Notes: generated by a model not told the origin, from the letters alone. 54,475 nt of DNA from Candidatus Gastranaerophilales bacterium (GCA_944324255.1 CALUVM010000014.1:1-54475); one strand, 5' to 3'; numbered from the stretch's first letter, positions 33,979 to 43,283 are shown. Numbers and translations are program-made.

Positions 33979-35289
33979 ATGATTATAACTAATTTGATTA
34001 TTATCTTTTTATTGTTGTTTGCAAACGGTTTTTTTGTAGCCTCAGAATTTGCCCTCGTTAGTGTGAGGCAAACCAGAATCAGCCAGCTTGCGAATGAAGG
34101 CAATAATACCGCAAAAATTACGGTTAAGGCGTTAAAAGAGCTTGACAAATATATTGCAGCTACTCAGCTCGGTATAACAATAGCCAGCATTGGTTTGGGC
34201 TGGGTAGGTGAAGCTACTCTTGCAAGGCTTATTCACCCGATTTTTGACTTTTTACCGGGAATATCCGGAAATGTTGCTACGCACTCTATTGCTGTTGCAA
34301 TATCTTTTGCGCTTATAACATTTATGCATGTTGTTCTGGGAGAATTAATGCCAAAATCTATTGCTCTTCAGTATCCGGAACAGACAACTCTTATTGTGAC
34401 AAGACCTCTAGTTTTTACTGCAAAAGTTTTTACTCCGTTTATATATTTGCTAAACGGATTTGGTAATATGCTGTTAAAACTTTTAAAAATTCCGCCGGCG
34501 CATCCGGCATCGGCTGTTCATACGGAAGAAGAGCTGGATATGATTATAGATGCAAGCTATAAAGGCGGTGTTTTAAATGAAACAGAAAGTTTGCTGTTGA
34601 AAAATTCATTAAAATTTACGGATTTAATGGCAAAACAAATAATGGTTCCAAGGTGCGGGGTTATATCTGTACCTGTTGATATGGATATTTCTGAACTTGA
34701 AAATTTGATACTTGAAAACCAGTATACCAGATATCCTGTTTATGAAGGTAATTTTGATAATATTATCGGAGTTTTACATGTCAAGGATTTATACTCGTAT
34801 CTTATCAGACATAAAAAAATAGAACTGCGAAATATTATAAGAAAACCTCTTTTTGTTCCTGAAACAATGACTGCGGATGTTTTGCTTGATAGTTATAAAA
34901 AGAATAAAACAGAAATTGCAATTGTTGTAGATGAATTTGGAGGGATGTCAGGTATTATTTCTCTGGAAGATGTTCTGGAAGAAATTTGCGGTGATGTTCA
35001 GGACGAATTTGATGAAGAAGAAAATGATTTCAATATCAAAGAGATATCGGAAAATGAATTTGTCGTTGACGGGCTTTTTAGAGTTGAAGAATTTTTTGAA
35101 TATTTTGGAATAGAGCACGAGGAAGATGAAGTTGATACGGTAGGCGGGCTGGTGCAAAGAATCCTCGGTAGAGTTCCTTGTGCAGGAGATGAAACCGAGC
35201 TGGAAGGTCTTTATATAAAAGTTGCCGAGCTTAAAGGCCGCAGAGTAAGCAAGCTGATAGTAAAAAGGGTTAATCCTGTTCAGTCTTAA
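33979..35289 (+). CDS. CNNM/CorC-type CBS-domain membrane transporter (hemolysin C family)
   Basis: A 436-residue protein with a DUF21 membrane domain (about 1-190; F-F-V-A-S-E-F-A-L-V near 16-25, L-G-I-T-I-A-S-I-G-L-G-W-V-G-E near 63-77, G-E-L-M-P-K-S-I-A near 120), two CBS repeats (about 205-330, starting M-A-K-Q-I-M-V-P-R) and a C-terminal CorC_HlyC domain with E-F-V-V-D-G. Family members export magnesium or related divalent ions with nucleotide control through CBS. It ends 20 bases inside the convergent wecB gene. Confidence 0.93.
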   Translation: MIITNLIIIFLLLFANGFFVASEFALVSVRQTRISQLANEGNNTAKITVKALKELDKYIAATQLGITIASIGLGWVGEATLARLIHPIFDFLPGISGNVATHSIAVAISFALITFMHVVLGELMPKSIALQYPEQTTLIVTRPLVFTAKVFTPFIYLLNGFGNMLLKLLKIPPAHPASAVHTEEELDMIIDASYKGGVLNETESLLLKNSLKFTDLMAKQIMVPRCGVISVPVDMDISELENLILENQYTRYPVYEGNFDNIIGVLHVKDLYSYLIRHKKIELRNIIRKPLFVPETMTADVLLDSYKKNKTEIAIVVDEFGGMSGIISLEDVLEEICGDVQDEFDEEENDFNIKEISENEFVVDGLFRVEEFFEYFGIEHEEDEVDTVGGLVQRILGRVPCAGDETELEGLYIKVAELKGRRVSKLIVKRVNPVQS

Positions 35290-36397
35290 AGTAATTTCTG
35301 ATTATTTCTTCTATTTTTTTAGAGGCGTTACCGTCCCCGTACGGGTTTTGAACTTTTAGACGGGTGAGTTCTTTTGTGGAAGAAAGAATTTTTTCGCTCT
35401 CTTCCAGAATCTTATTATAGTCAGCTCCGACAAGTTTTGAAACACCGGCTTCTATTCCTTCTTTTCTTTCTGTTTCATATCTCATAACAAGAGTAGGGCA
35501 GGCAAAAGACGGAGCTTCTTCCTGAATTCCTCCCGAGTCAGTAAGAATCAGTTTTGCATGTTTCATTAGATACACCAGATACGGGTAATCAAGCGGAGAT
35601 AAAAGGTGGATATTATTAAAATCCCCCAGCCTTTCATAAATTTTACCCCTTACATTCGGGTTCGGATGAACAGGAATCACAAAGGTATGGTCAGAATACT
35701 TTTTAGCAAGATAAGAGATTGCTTCAATTATTCTGTCAATTCTTTCGCCGTGATTTTCTCTTCTGTGGGCGGTTATTAAAACAAGCTTATCATTAATTGG
35801 AATCTTTTTATCTTCAAAAAATCTTTTTGAATTTTCTACGACTTTATCTGATAAACAGAAAAGCGCATCAATTACGGTATTTCCTGTAACATGAATTTTG
35901 TTTTCTGAAATATTTTCCTTGAGCAAGGCTTCCTTATTTACCCCGGTCGGAGCAAAATGAAGTTCTGCAACCCTTGAGGTCATCTGGCGCATAACTTCTT
36001 CAGGAAATGGCTCATAGATATCATATGATCTAAGCCCTGCTTCTACATGAAATACCGGAATTTTATGATAAAAACCTGTTAGTGCTCCGCAGAGAACAGT
36101 CATAGTATCTCCCTGAACAATGGCTGCATCAATCTTGTTTTCACAAAAAACCTTATCCAGAGAGGTCAAAATTCTGGCTTGAACAGATGAAAGTGATTGA
36201 TTCTCTCTCATACAGTCAAGGTTTATATCTGCTTTTAAACCAAAATACTCAAGAGTCTGGTTTGAAAGTTCTTTTTGCTGCTCTGTGTTACAAATTATAA
36301 CATTATAGTCTTCCGGAAATTTTTTTAGTGTGAGTATTACCGGTGCCAACTTAATAATTTCAGGTCTTGTTCCGAATATAAAGATAATATTTTTCAT
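35270..36397 (-). CDS. wecB: UDP-N-acetylglucosamine 2-epimerase (non-hydrolysing)
   Basis: A 375-residue GT-B fold epimerase that converts UDP-GlcNAc to UDP-ManNAc for surface polysaccharides. Signatures are F-G-T-R-P-E-I-I-K-L-A-P (7-18), V-Q-G-D-T, F-H-V-E-A-G-L-R-S, the catalytic-loop stretch E-E-V-M-R-Q, G-N-T-V-I-D-A-L, T-A-H-R-R-E-N, V-H-P-N-P and S-D-S-G-G-I-Q-E-E-A-P. Length is normal. It shares the theme of surface glycan synthesis with the GT2 pair far upstream but stands alone here. Confidence 0.97.
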   Translation of the reverse strand: MKNIIFIFGTRPEIIKLAPVILTLKKFPEDYNVIICNTEQQKELSNQTLEYFGLKADINLDCMRENQSLSSVQARILTSLDKVFCENKIDAAIVQGDTMTVLCGALTGFYHKIPVFHVEAGLRSYDIYEPFPEEVMRQMTSRVAELHFAPTGVNKEALLKENISENKIHVTGNTVIDALFCLSDKVVENSKRFFEDKKIPINDKLVLITAHRRENHGERIDRIIEAISYLAKKYSDHTFVIPVHPNPNVRGKIYERLGDFNNIHLLSPLDYPYLVYLMKHAKLILTDSGGIQEEAPSFACPTLVMRYETERKEGIEAGVSKLVGADYNKILEESEKILSSTKELTRLKVQNPYGDGNASKKIEEIIRNYFKTEQD

Positions 36398-36406
36398 AAG
36401 AAATAT

Positions 36407-36435
36407 TATACAATAAAATCATTTTTTGATATAAT
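36407..36435 (+). promoter_or_regulatory. Promoter of the glutamate synthase small subunit gene
   Basis: TATACA (36407-36412), a 17-base spacer and a perfect TATAAT (36430-36435), 45 bases before the start codon, which is preceded by an AGGGGG site. Confidence 0.6.
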
Positions 36436-36479
36436 TTGTGTAATGATTGCTAATGGTTAATTAATAGGGGGCTTAGAGT

Positions 36480-37850
36480 ATGAGACAACATCCTAAAGAA
36501 CAAGATAAAATGTTACGCAGACATAATTTTGAACCTGTAGAAGAAAATTTTACACCCGAGCAGGCAAAATTGGAAGCTGAAAGATGTCTTCATTGCAAAA
36601 ATCCCCGCTGTGTAAAAGGATGTCCGGTTAATATTCAAATTCCGGAGTTTATCCAGGCTGTTAAGGAAGATAATTTGGATAAAGCCGGTGAAATTATAAG
36701 AGAAACAAGTATGCTTCCTTCTGTATGCGGAAGAGTCTGTCCTCAGGAAAGACAATGTGAAGGGAATTGTATTTTAGGTATAAAAGGAGAAGCTGTAGCT
36801 ATAGGTGCACTTGAGAGATATGTCGGTGATAACACATCAGCAAAAGAACCTCAAATAATACCATCAGGTAAAAAAGTAGCTATTATAGGTTCGGGGTGCG
36901 CAGGTATAACAGCTGCGGCAGATTTAAGAAAAGCCGGTCACGATGTAACTATTTTTGAAGCTCTTCATCAATACGGCGGAGTGCTCAGGTACGGAATCCC
37001 GCCGTTCAGACTTCCACGTACCGTTTTAGACAGAGAACTCAATAATCTCAAAGAGATGGGGGTTAAGTTTGAAAAGAATGTTATTGTCGGAAAATCAATT
37101 ACTCTGGAACAACTTAAAGAAGACGGCTATGATGCAATCTTTATTTGCTCCGGAGCAGGGCTCCCTAAGATGATGCATATTCCAGGAGAAAATTTAAACG
37201 GAGTATTTTCGGCAAATGAATTCTTAACCCGGGTTAATCTTATGCATGCAAATGAAGAATCTGCTGCAACTCCGCTTAAAGTAGGTAAATCGGTTGCAGT
37301 AATAGGCGGTGGAAATGTCGCTATGGATGCTGCGAGAACTGCTGTTCGTGTCGGTTTTGAAAAAGTTTATATAGTATACAGAAGAACAGAACACGAACTT
37401 CCTGCCCGTCTGGAAGAAATACGACATGCTAAAGAAGAAGGTGTAATCTTCCACTTCTTACATGCGCCGTCGGAAATACTTGAAAAAGACGGGTATGTAG
37501 CCGGCATGCGTTTTGAAGTAATGGAACTCGGTGAGCCGGATGAATCCGGCAGACGCCGCCCTGTCGGTACAGGAAGGTATACCGAACTTGATGTCGATAC
37601 GGTTATAGTTGCTCTCGGAACCGGACCTAATCCGATTATTCAGAAATCTGCAGCGATGGATGGATTGAATTTTGAAACTGATAAAAAAGGTTACTTTGTT
37701 GTTAATGAAGAAACGAGAGAAACATCAATTCAAGGTATTTATGCAGGCGGGGATGTTGCTCCTGTGGGCGAATCAAATGCCATAAATGCAATGGGGGCCG
37801 GTAAAAAAGCTGCTAAAGCAATTAATGAGTATCTGGCTTCTAAATCTTGA
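36480..37850 (+). CDS. gltD: NADPH-dependent glutamate synthase small subunit-like oxidoreductase
   Basis: A 456-residue flavoprotein of the GltD family. The N-terminal Fe-S part has CLHCKNPRCVKGCP (about 36-49) and C-G-R-V-C-P-Q-E-R-Q-C-E-G-N-C (about 83-97). It is followed by an FAD-binding G-S-G-C-A-G-I-T-A-A and an NADPH site G-G-G-N-V-A-M-D-A-A. The last block Y-A-G-G-D-V-A is the second FAD contact. GltD feeds electrons from NADPH to the glutamate synthase large subunit. No large subunit is adjacent, so an NfnB/SudA-like role cannot be excluded. Confidence 0.88.
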   Translation: MRQHPKEQDKMLRRHNFEPVEENFTPEQAKLEAERCLHCKNPRCVKGCPVNIQIPEFIQAVKEDNLDKAGEIIRETSMLPSVCGRVCPQERQCEGNCILGIKGEAVAIGALERYVGDNTSAKEPQIIPSGKKVAIIGSGCAGITAAADLRKAGHDVTIFEALHQYGGVLRYGIPPFRLPRTVLDRELNNLKEMGVKFEKNVIVGKSITLEQLKEDGYDAIFICSGAGLPKMMHIPGENLNGVFSANEFLTRVNLMHANEESAATPLKVGKSVAVIGGGNVAMDAARTAVRVGFEKVYIVYRRTEHELPARLEEIRHAKEEGVIFHFLHAPSEILEKDGYVAGMRFEVMELGEPDESGRRRPVGTGRYTELDVDTVIVALGTGPNPIIQKSAAMDGLNFETDKKGYFVVNEETRETSIQGIYAGGDVAPVGESNAINAMGAGKKAAKAINEYLASKS

Positions 37851-37891
37851 TTTAAAAATGCTCTTAACGTACTATTTTTTTGTAAAATTTG

Positions 37892-37920
37892 TTTACAAGA
37901 AAAAGGTTTTATGATATAGT
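37892..37920 (+). promoter_or_regulatory. Sigma-70-type promoter of pilT
   Basis: TTTACA (37892-37897), a 17-base spacer and TATAGT (37915-37920). It leaves an untranslated leader of about 80 bases before pilT. Confidence 0.7.
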
Positions 37921-37942
37921 TTTGAATGTGAATAAGTGAAAA

Positions 37943-37985
37943 TAGGGGCGATTGGAACCTTAAAACCTTCCACTTAGCTCCGGTT
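37943..37985 (+). promoter_or_regulatory. Possible structured leader of pilT
   Basis: Within the leader a nested fold is possible: GGGGC with GCTCC outside and GGAA with TTCC inside. It is short and matches no riboswitch that I know. Its position between the promoter and the ribosome binding site suggests translational control, but the evidence is thin. Confidence 0.25.
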
Positions 37986-38009
37986 GATAAATAAAGAGGG
38001 CTTTTTTCA

Positions 38010-39080
38010 ATGCTTATAGAAAAATATTTGGAAGTGGTTGTAAAGCAGAGAGGATCTGACTTACATATTTCTGCGGGTTTACCCCCTGTAGTTCGTATTG
38101 ACGGTAATTTGCAGAGAATGGATGTTCCTGCTCTTAAACCGGAAGAAGTTGAACTTTTGTTGTTTCCAATGTTAAACAAAGAACAAAGACGTAAGCTTGA
38201 ACAAGACTGGGAACTCGACTTTTCATACGGTATACAGGGACTCAGCCGTTTCAGGGTTAATATTTACAAAGACAGAGGAAATTATGCAGCCGCATTCCGT
38301 GTAATTGCATCTAAAGTTCCTTCTTTTAAAGAATTAGGTTTGTCAGATACTGTAAGAAAGATTTCCGAAAAACCAAGAGGACTGGTTCTTGTTACAGGTC
38401 CTACAGGTTCCGGTAAATCAACTACTCTTGCTGCAATGATTAATTATATTAATGAAACAAGATCAGAGCATATTTTGACAATTGAAGACCCGATAGAATT
38501 TATTCACCCGTCAAAACGTTCAATTATCCACCAGCGAGAATTGGGACAAGATACCAGAAGCTTTGCTAACGCTCTTAAATCAGCACTTCGTGAAGACCCT
38601 GATATTATTCTGGTCGGTGAGATGCGTGACTTAGATACAATCAGACTGGCTCTTACCGCAGCTGAAACAGGTCACCTTGTATTTGGTACATTACACACCT
38701 CTTCAGCATCTCAAACAATTGACCGTATTATTGACGTATTCCCTGAAGGTCAGCAGCAACAGGTTCGTGTACAGCTTTCCAACTCATTAGTAGCTGTATT
38801 CTCACAAACTTTATTGCCGCTTCTTCAAGCTGACGGCACAAAACAGGGTCGTGTTATGGCGCAGGAAGTTATGCTTGTTATACCTGCTATTGCAAACCTT
38901 ATTCGTGAAGCAAAAGCAGCTCAAATATATTCAACAATGCAGACAAACTCTGGCTTTGGCATGCAAACTCTGGAAATGTCGCTTAGAGATTTATATCTTA
39001 AAAAGAAAATTACTCTGGAAGATGCGCTTGCACGCTCAAGTCGTCCGGAAGAGTTCAAGAGAGGTTTACAAAACAGTTAA
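38010..39080 (+). CDS. pilT: Type IV pilus retraction ATPase PilT
   Basis: A 356-residue secretion-type hexameric ATPase. It opens with a small N-terminal domain (R-G-S-D-L-H-I-S-A-G near 14), then Walker A GPTGSGKST at 130-138, the Asp box region E-D-P-I-E-F, Walker B P-D-I-I-L-V-G-E-M-R-D, and the His box T-A-A-E-T-G-H-L-V-F-G-T-L-H-T. The late A-x-x-E-V-M motif typical of PilT is present. Powers pilus retraction and twitching. The pilin-like genes at 21.4 and 50.1 kb may belong to the same system. Confidence 0.96.
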   Translation: MLIEKYLEVVVKQRGSDLHISAGLPPVVRIDGNLQRMDVPALKPEEVELLLFPMLNKEQRRKLEQDWELDFSYGIQGLSRFRVNIYKDRGNYAAAFRVIASKVPSFKELGLSDTVRKISEKPRGLVLVTGPTGSGKSTTLAAMINYINETRSEHILTIEDPIEFIHPSKRSIIHQRELGQDTRSFANALKSALREDPDIILVGEMRDLDTIRLALTAAETGHLVFGTLHTSSASQTIDRIIDVFPEGQQQQVRVQLSNSLVAVFSQTLLPLLQADGTKQGRVMAQEVMLVIPAIANLIREAKAAQIYSTMQTNSGFGMQTLEMSLRDLYLKKKITLEDALARSSRPEEFKRGLQNS

Positions 39081-39086
39081 AAAAGA

Positions 39087-39111
39087 AAACGGGGTTACCC
39101 GTTTTTTTTTT
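39087..39111 (+). terminator. Rho-independent terminator of pilT
   Basis: AAACGGG/CCCGTTT stem with a 4-base loop and a run of ten T, just after the pilT stop. Confidence 0.88.
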
Positions 39112-39198
39112 AACGTAAATAGCCGAAGTTTATTGATTTTTACAAGTGTTTGTAATACATTTATTAATATATAAGCTTTATAAAGGAGGAAGCTAAAT

Positions 39199-40803
39199 AT
39201 GGAAACATACGGAATTGAAAAATTTGGTATTATTGGACCAAAAGCAGTTTATAGAAACTTGAGTCCTGCTCAATTAACAGAAGCTGCTTTAAGATTAGGC
39301 GAAGGCTCTTTAAGTAACACCGGAGCTCTTGTTGTTACAACAGGAAAATACACAGGTCGTTCACCTAAAGATAAATTTATTGTTGATACGGAATCTATTC
39401 ACAATGATATAGCTTGGGGCAAAGTTAACCGCCCTATAAGCAGAGAAAAATTCAACTCTATTAAGGGAAAAATTGCTGCTTACTTACAAAACAGAGAAAT
39501 CTTTATTTTTGATGGTTTTGCCGGTGCTGACAAAACTTACACTCAAAAATTCCGTGTAATTAACGAACTTGCAAGTCAAAACTTGTTTATACATCAATTA
39601 TTAATTCGTCCGACAGCAGAAGAATTAGCTAATTACGGTGAAGCTGATTACACAATTCTTTGCGCTCCTGGATTTAAATGTGATCCGGAAGTTGACGGTG
39701 TAAACTCAGAAGCTTGTATTGCTATTGATTATGAAGCTCATGAAATTATCATCTGCGGTTCTCAGTATGCCGGTGAAATTAAAAAATCAGTATTTGCAAC
39801 TATGAACTATATTATGACTAAGAAGAATGTTCTTCCTATGCACTGTTCTGCAAATATGGATCCTCAAACAGGTGAAACTGCTGTATTCTTTGGTTTGTCC
39901 GGAACAGGTAAAACTACATTATCAGCAGATCCGAACCGTAAATTAATCGGTGATGACGAACACGGCTGGTCACCTGATGGTGTATTTAACTTTGAAGGCG
40001 GATGCTATGCTAAATGTATCAACCTCGATCCTGAACACGAACCGGATATCTATAATGCTATTAAGTTTGGTTCACTGGTTGAAAACGTTGTTATGGATCC
40101 AAATACCAGAGAGTTTGATTTCTGTGACGGTTCATTAACAGAAAACACCCGTGTAGGTTATCCTATTAACTATATTAACAATGCACAAATCCCTTCAATG
40201 GGCGGAATTCCAAAAGTTGTTGTATTCTTAACAGCAGATGCATTCGGTGTTTTACCTCCGATTTCAAGACTTGATAAGAATGCTGCAATGTACCACTTTG
40301 TAACAGGATTTACTTCAAAATTAGCAGGTACAGAAAGAGGAGTTACTGAACCTCAGCCTACATTCTCAACATTGTTCGGTGAACCGTTTATGCCGATGGA
40401 TGCTTCTGTATATGCAAAAATGCTCGGTGAAAAACTTGATAAGTACGGTACAAAAGTTTATCTTGTTAACACAGGATGGGCTGGCGGAAGCGCATCTTCA
40501 GGTGCTAAGAGAATGAAACTTGCTTATACAAGAGCTATGGTAACAGCTGCTCTGAACGGATCTTTTGATAATGTTGAATTCAAACACCATGATGTATTCA
40601 ACGTAGATTATCCGACAAGCTGTCCGAATGTTCCGGATGAAATGCTTGATGCAAGAGGTCTCTGGGCTGATAAGAATGCTTATGATGAAGCTGCTAACAA
40701 GCTTGCTCAGATGTTTGCAGATAATTTTGCTGCTAAATATCCGAATATGCCGGCTGAAATTGTAGCTGCTGGTCCTAAACCAAAAGCATTTTCAATGAAC
40801 TAG
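39199..40803 (+). CDS. pckA: Phosphoenolpyruvate carboxykinase (ATP)
   Basis: A 534-residue ATP-type PEPCK, interconverting oxaloacetate and PEP. Conserved sites include T-G-x-Y-T-G-R-S-P-K-D-K, the P-loop G-L-S-G-T-G-K-T-T-L, the metal-binding D-D-E-H-G-W, and the late S-G-A-K-R-M-K-L. Length is normal. A very strong ribosome binding site (AAAGGAGG) and TTTACA-N17-TATTAA upstream suggest high expression. In an anaerobe it may run toward oxaloacetate to make ATP, but direction is inferred. Confidence 0.98.
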   Translation: METYGIEKFGIIGPKAVYRNLSPAQLTEAALRLGEGSLSNTGALVVTTGKYTGRSPKDKFIVDTESIHNDIAWGKVNRPISREKFNSIKGKIAAYLQNREIFIFDGFAGADKTYTQKFRVINELASQNLFIHQLLIRPTAEELANYGEADYTILCAPGFKCDPEVDGVNSEACIAIDYEAHEIIICGSQYAGEIKKSVFATMNYIMTKKNVLPMHCSANMDPQTGETAVFFGLSGTGKTTLSADPNRKLIGDDEHGWSPDGVFNFEGGCYAKCINLDPEHEPDIYNAIKFGSLVENVVMDPNTREFDFCDGSLTENTRVGYPINYINNAQIPSMGGIPKVVVFLTADAFGVLPPISRLDKNAAMYHFVTGFTSKLAGTERGVTEPQPTFSTLFGEPFMPMDASVYAKMLGEKLDKYGTKVYLVNTGWAGGSASSGAKRMKLAYTRAMVTAALNGSFDNVEFKHHDVFNVDYPTSCPNVPDEMLDARGLWADKNAYDEAANKLAQMFADNFAAKYPNMPAEIVAAGPKPKAFSMN

Positions 40804-40810
40804 GCTAAAA

Positions 40811-40855
40811 AGTCAAAGAGCGGGATTGATTAATCAATCCCGCTCTTTTTTGACT
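40811..40855 (+). terminator. Rho-independent terminator of pckA
   Basis: Near-perfect palindrome: AGTCAAAGAGCGGGATTGAT pairs with ATCAATCCCGCTCTTT plus GACT. The core GC stem is followed by six T. Extended AT pairing could also serve the reverse direction. Confidence 0.88.
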
Positions 40856-40906
40856 AAAATTTGCAACATTTTACGTAAAACGATGTATTAATGTCTTTGT
40901 AATCAT

Positions 40907-41304
40907 GTGAATTTCTTTCTCTTTGTTGCGATGCAAAGAGAAAGAAATTCACACAAAGAAAGAGAAACCCGCACTGTTGCATTTTTCGTAAGAAAAATGC
41001 CTGTTTACAACCCTCCCTTGGAAGTGCAGCAGAAAGCGGGGGTGTAGGTTTACTTTGCGAACTTCCGTGAGCTTAGGGATCTGGGAGGGGTATTTCTGAT
41101 ACCCGGAATAATTCAAGCCGGAGGCAAGGATAGGACGAGGTATTACTGCGAGCGTGTGTCCGAAGGACACAATAGCGAGCGTAAAAGATTGTGCGCAGCA
41201 CAACCCCCAATATACCCGAAGGGTATTGAAAGCAATACGTGCTTTCTTTTTCTTTTCGTACTTTTCTTTTTCTTTGCTTCGTAAATAAAGAAAAAGAAAA
41301 GTAC
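40907..41304. repeat. Hairpin-bounded structured non-coding element
   Basis: The 398-bp stretch fills most of the gap between pckA and the phosphohexomutase. It opens with a perfect 19-bp hairpin (40907-40925 with 40934-40952, 8-base loop) and closes with a perfect 18-bp hairpin (41258-41275 with 41287-41304, 11-base loop). Both arms are polypurine/polypyrimidine and similar to each other. Inside are hairpins at 40979-41000 (9 bp, GTAA tetraloop), 41088-41104, 41155-41171 (GAA loop), 41189-41203 and 41212-41226 (GAA loop), and GCGAGCGT repeated at 41148 and 41175. No convincing coding sequence is seen. It may be a MITE-like repeat or a structured RNA. Confidence 0.65.
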
Positions 41305-41415
41305 AAGAAGAATTAAACTAATTGGGGTAAATGAAAATTATATACGTCGTTTTATGTAAACGTATGCATTAGAAGTATTTACTTTATGCTAAAATAATAA
41401 AAAAGGAGAGGTATT

Positions 41416-42780
41416 TTGGTTATAAAATTTGGTACTGACGGCTGGAGAGCAATCTTAGATAAAGAATTCACACGTGAAAATGTTGCCAGAGTTACTCTTG
41501 CTATGGGAAAATATGTAACAGAGGATTTTGGACGTGACAAACTATTTCTGGTAGGCTATGACCCCAGAAGAATGGCGGACAGCTATGCAGAATTCTGCGC
41601 AGAGATTTTGAAAGACAAAGGGTTTAATGTTAAGTTATCATCAAGAGTTCTTCCGACTCCTGTACTGGCGTATAATGCAAAATGCTTAAATGCGGAAGCT
41701 ATAATGTTTACAGCATCACACAATCCGTCAGATTACCTCGGAATGAAGTTTATACCTGATTATGCAGGTCCTGCTACTGCTGAAATTACAAACAGAATAC
41801 TTTTGAATATGGATGAAGATTATCAAGCCGAAAAAGGAACGCTGGAAGAGGCGGACTTTTTCCCGGCTTATTATGAACATATAAAAAAACTTATTGATTT
41901 TAATAAAATAAAAAAAATAAAATCGCATATTGTTTTTGATGGCTTGTATTCTGCATCAATCGGATTTTTTGATAAAATTTTAGAGGATAACGACATCCCG
42001 TTTAAGTCTTTGCATATGGAACATGATCCGGATTTTGGCGGCGGTATGCCTGACCCTAAACCGAAATATCTAGGAGCATTGGCGGAAAAAGTTAAAGAAC
42101 AGGGTAATTCGATTGGACTTGCAAATGACGGAGATGCGGACAGATTCGGGGTTATTAATGAAAACGGAGAGTATGTTTCACCAAATGAAATCATCTCAAT
42201 CCTGCTTAAATATCTTGTTGAAAAGGGGTATAAAGGTGCAGTTGTAAAAACGGTAGGTTCAAGCCTTTTGATTGACAATGTAGCCGGAAAGCTGGGTATA
42301 AAAGTTATAGAAACCGCCGTTGGATTTAAGCACGTAGGCGAAGCTATGCGTAAAAACGATGTAATAATTGGCGGAGAGGAATCCGGAGGATTGAGTATAA
42401 AAGGACATATTCCGGAAAAAGACGGAATCCTTGCCAACCTTTTGATACTTGAAACAATGGGTGCAACCGGTAAATCTATGGTTGAGCTTCAGAATGAAAT
42501 TTATGAATTAGCCGGCTGCAGATTTTATACTGACAGAATTGATATGGAATATAAAGATAATTCTGTCCTTGATAAGATTAAAAATCTAAAAAAAATAGGA
42601 GAATATGAGGTTACCAGAATAGATTTGAAAGACGGGGTCAAGCTGATGCTGGGTGATAAAACCAAAATCCTTGCACGTCCCAGCGGTACAGAACCCCTAA
42701 TGCGTATTTATTTCGAATCTGACAGTAATGAAAAGGTTAAGGAGCTGGAATCGCATATTAAAAAACTTCTTCATTCATAG
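41416..42780 (+). CDS. Phosphoglucomutase/phosphomannomutase family protein
   Basis: A 454-residue alpha-D-phosphohexomutase with a TTG start supported by AAGGAGAGG 5 bases upstream. The four family sites are present: F-G-T-D-G-W-R at the N terminus, active-site serine in T-A-S-H-N-P (about 95-100), metal loop N-D-G-D-A-D-R-F-G, sugar loop G-G-E-E-S-G-G and phosphate-binding R-P-S-G-T-E-P. Interconverts hexose 1- and 6-phosphates, joining glycolysis to glycogen and surface-sugar synthesis. It could connect to the GH13 cluster's glucan metabolism, but it is 8 kb away. Confidence 0.95.
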   Translation: MVIKFGTDGWRAILDKEFTRENVARVTLAMGKYVTEDFGRDKLFLVGYDPRRMADSYAEFCAEILKDKGFNVKLSSRVLPTPVLAYNAKCLNAEAIMFTASHNPSDYLGMKFIPDYAGPATAEITNRILLNMDEDYQAEKGTLEEADFFPAYYEHIKKLIDFNKIKKIKSHIVFDGLYSASIGFFDKILEDNDIPFKSLHMEHDPDFGGGMPDPKPKYLGALAEKVKEQGNSIGLANDGDADRFGVINENGEYVSPNEIISILLKYLVEKGYKGAVVKTVGSSLLIDNVAGKLGIKVIETAVGFKHVGEAMRKNDVIIGGEESGGLSIKGHIPEKDGILANLLILETMGATGKSMVELQNEIYELAGCRFYTDRIDMEYKDNSVLDKIKNLKKIGEYEVTRIDLKDGVKLMLGDKTKILARPSGTEPLMRIYFESDSNEKVKELESHIKKLLHS

Positions 42781-42837
42781 TCTGGACAGAATTAAAAAAG
42801 TATTATAAAATTTATATATATAAAGAGAGGAAATTCA

Positions 42838-43182
42838 ATGCCAAACAAAGACATGATACCTGTTGAGGTAATTATTTTAACAGAGAATGAGGATATTAAA
42901 GGAACAGTTTTTGTTTCCAATAATGTAGCTGCAAACAGACAGCTTACAGAGCTTTTAAATGATGGTAACAGAAGATTTTTAGCTGTTACAAACGTTGAAA
43001 TTTATGCAAAAAATTCTAATCAGCCGCCAAGACGTTATGAGTTTTTGGAAATTCATATGGATAAAATCTTGATGGTTCATCCGACATCTCAGGCATTGTT
43101 TAGAGAATCCCCTAAAACTCAGGAGGATATAGCAAGATTTAGAGAATTAAGAGCTAAGCTCAATCAAACGAAACCATTCTAA
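42838..43182 (+). CDS. Small conserved protein, DUF6812-like
   Basis: A 114-residue protein with V-E-V-I-I-L-T-E-N-E-D-I-K-G-T-V near the start and L-N-D-G-N-R-R-F-L-A-V-T-N-V-E-I-Y at about 40-56, followed by E-I-H-M-D-K-I-L-M-V-H-P. This is the layout of a small beta-barrel family (DUF6812) of unknown function. SD AGAGAGGAA precedes the ATG. A strong terminator follows, so it may share the phosphohexomutase transcript, 57 bases upstream. Confidence 0.65.
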   Translation: MPNKDMIPVEVIILTENEDIKGTVFVSNNVAANRQLTELLNDGNRRFLAVTNVEIYAKNSNQPPRRYEFLEIHMDKILMVHPTSQALFRESPKTQEDIARFRELRAKLNQTKPF

Positions 43183-43194
43183 GTATTTTTAACT

Positions 43195-43235
43195 AACGCA
43201 GGGCGGATGTTATACATCCGCCCTGCGTTTTTGTA
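43195..43235 (+). terminator. Rho-independent terminator
   Basis: A long GC stem (ACGCAGGGCGGATGT with ACATCCGCCCTGCGT, loop TAT) followed by TTTT. It ends the phosphohexomutase/DUF6812-like unit ahead of the convergent mannosidase. Confidence 0.9.
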
Positions 43236-43283
43236 TCTGATAAAATATATAATTGGTAATCCAAGGTACATATGCATAACAGT

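Noticed and set aside
40949..41306. Two overlapping minus-strand frames (84 and 77 codons)
   Set aside because: They lie wholly within the hairpin-rich element, have no ribosome binding site and low-complexity odd composition.
41871..42437. A 188-codon minus-strand frame
   Set aside because: Antisense to the phosphohexomutase active-site region; a shadow of real coding sequence.
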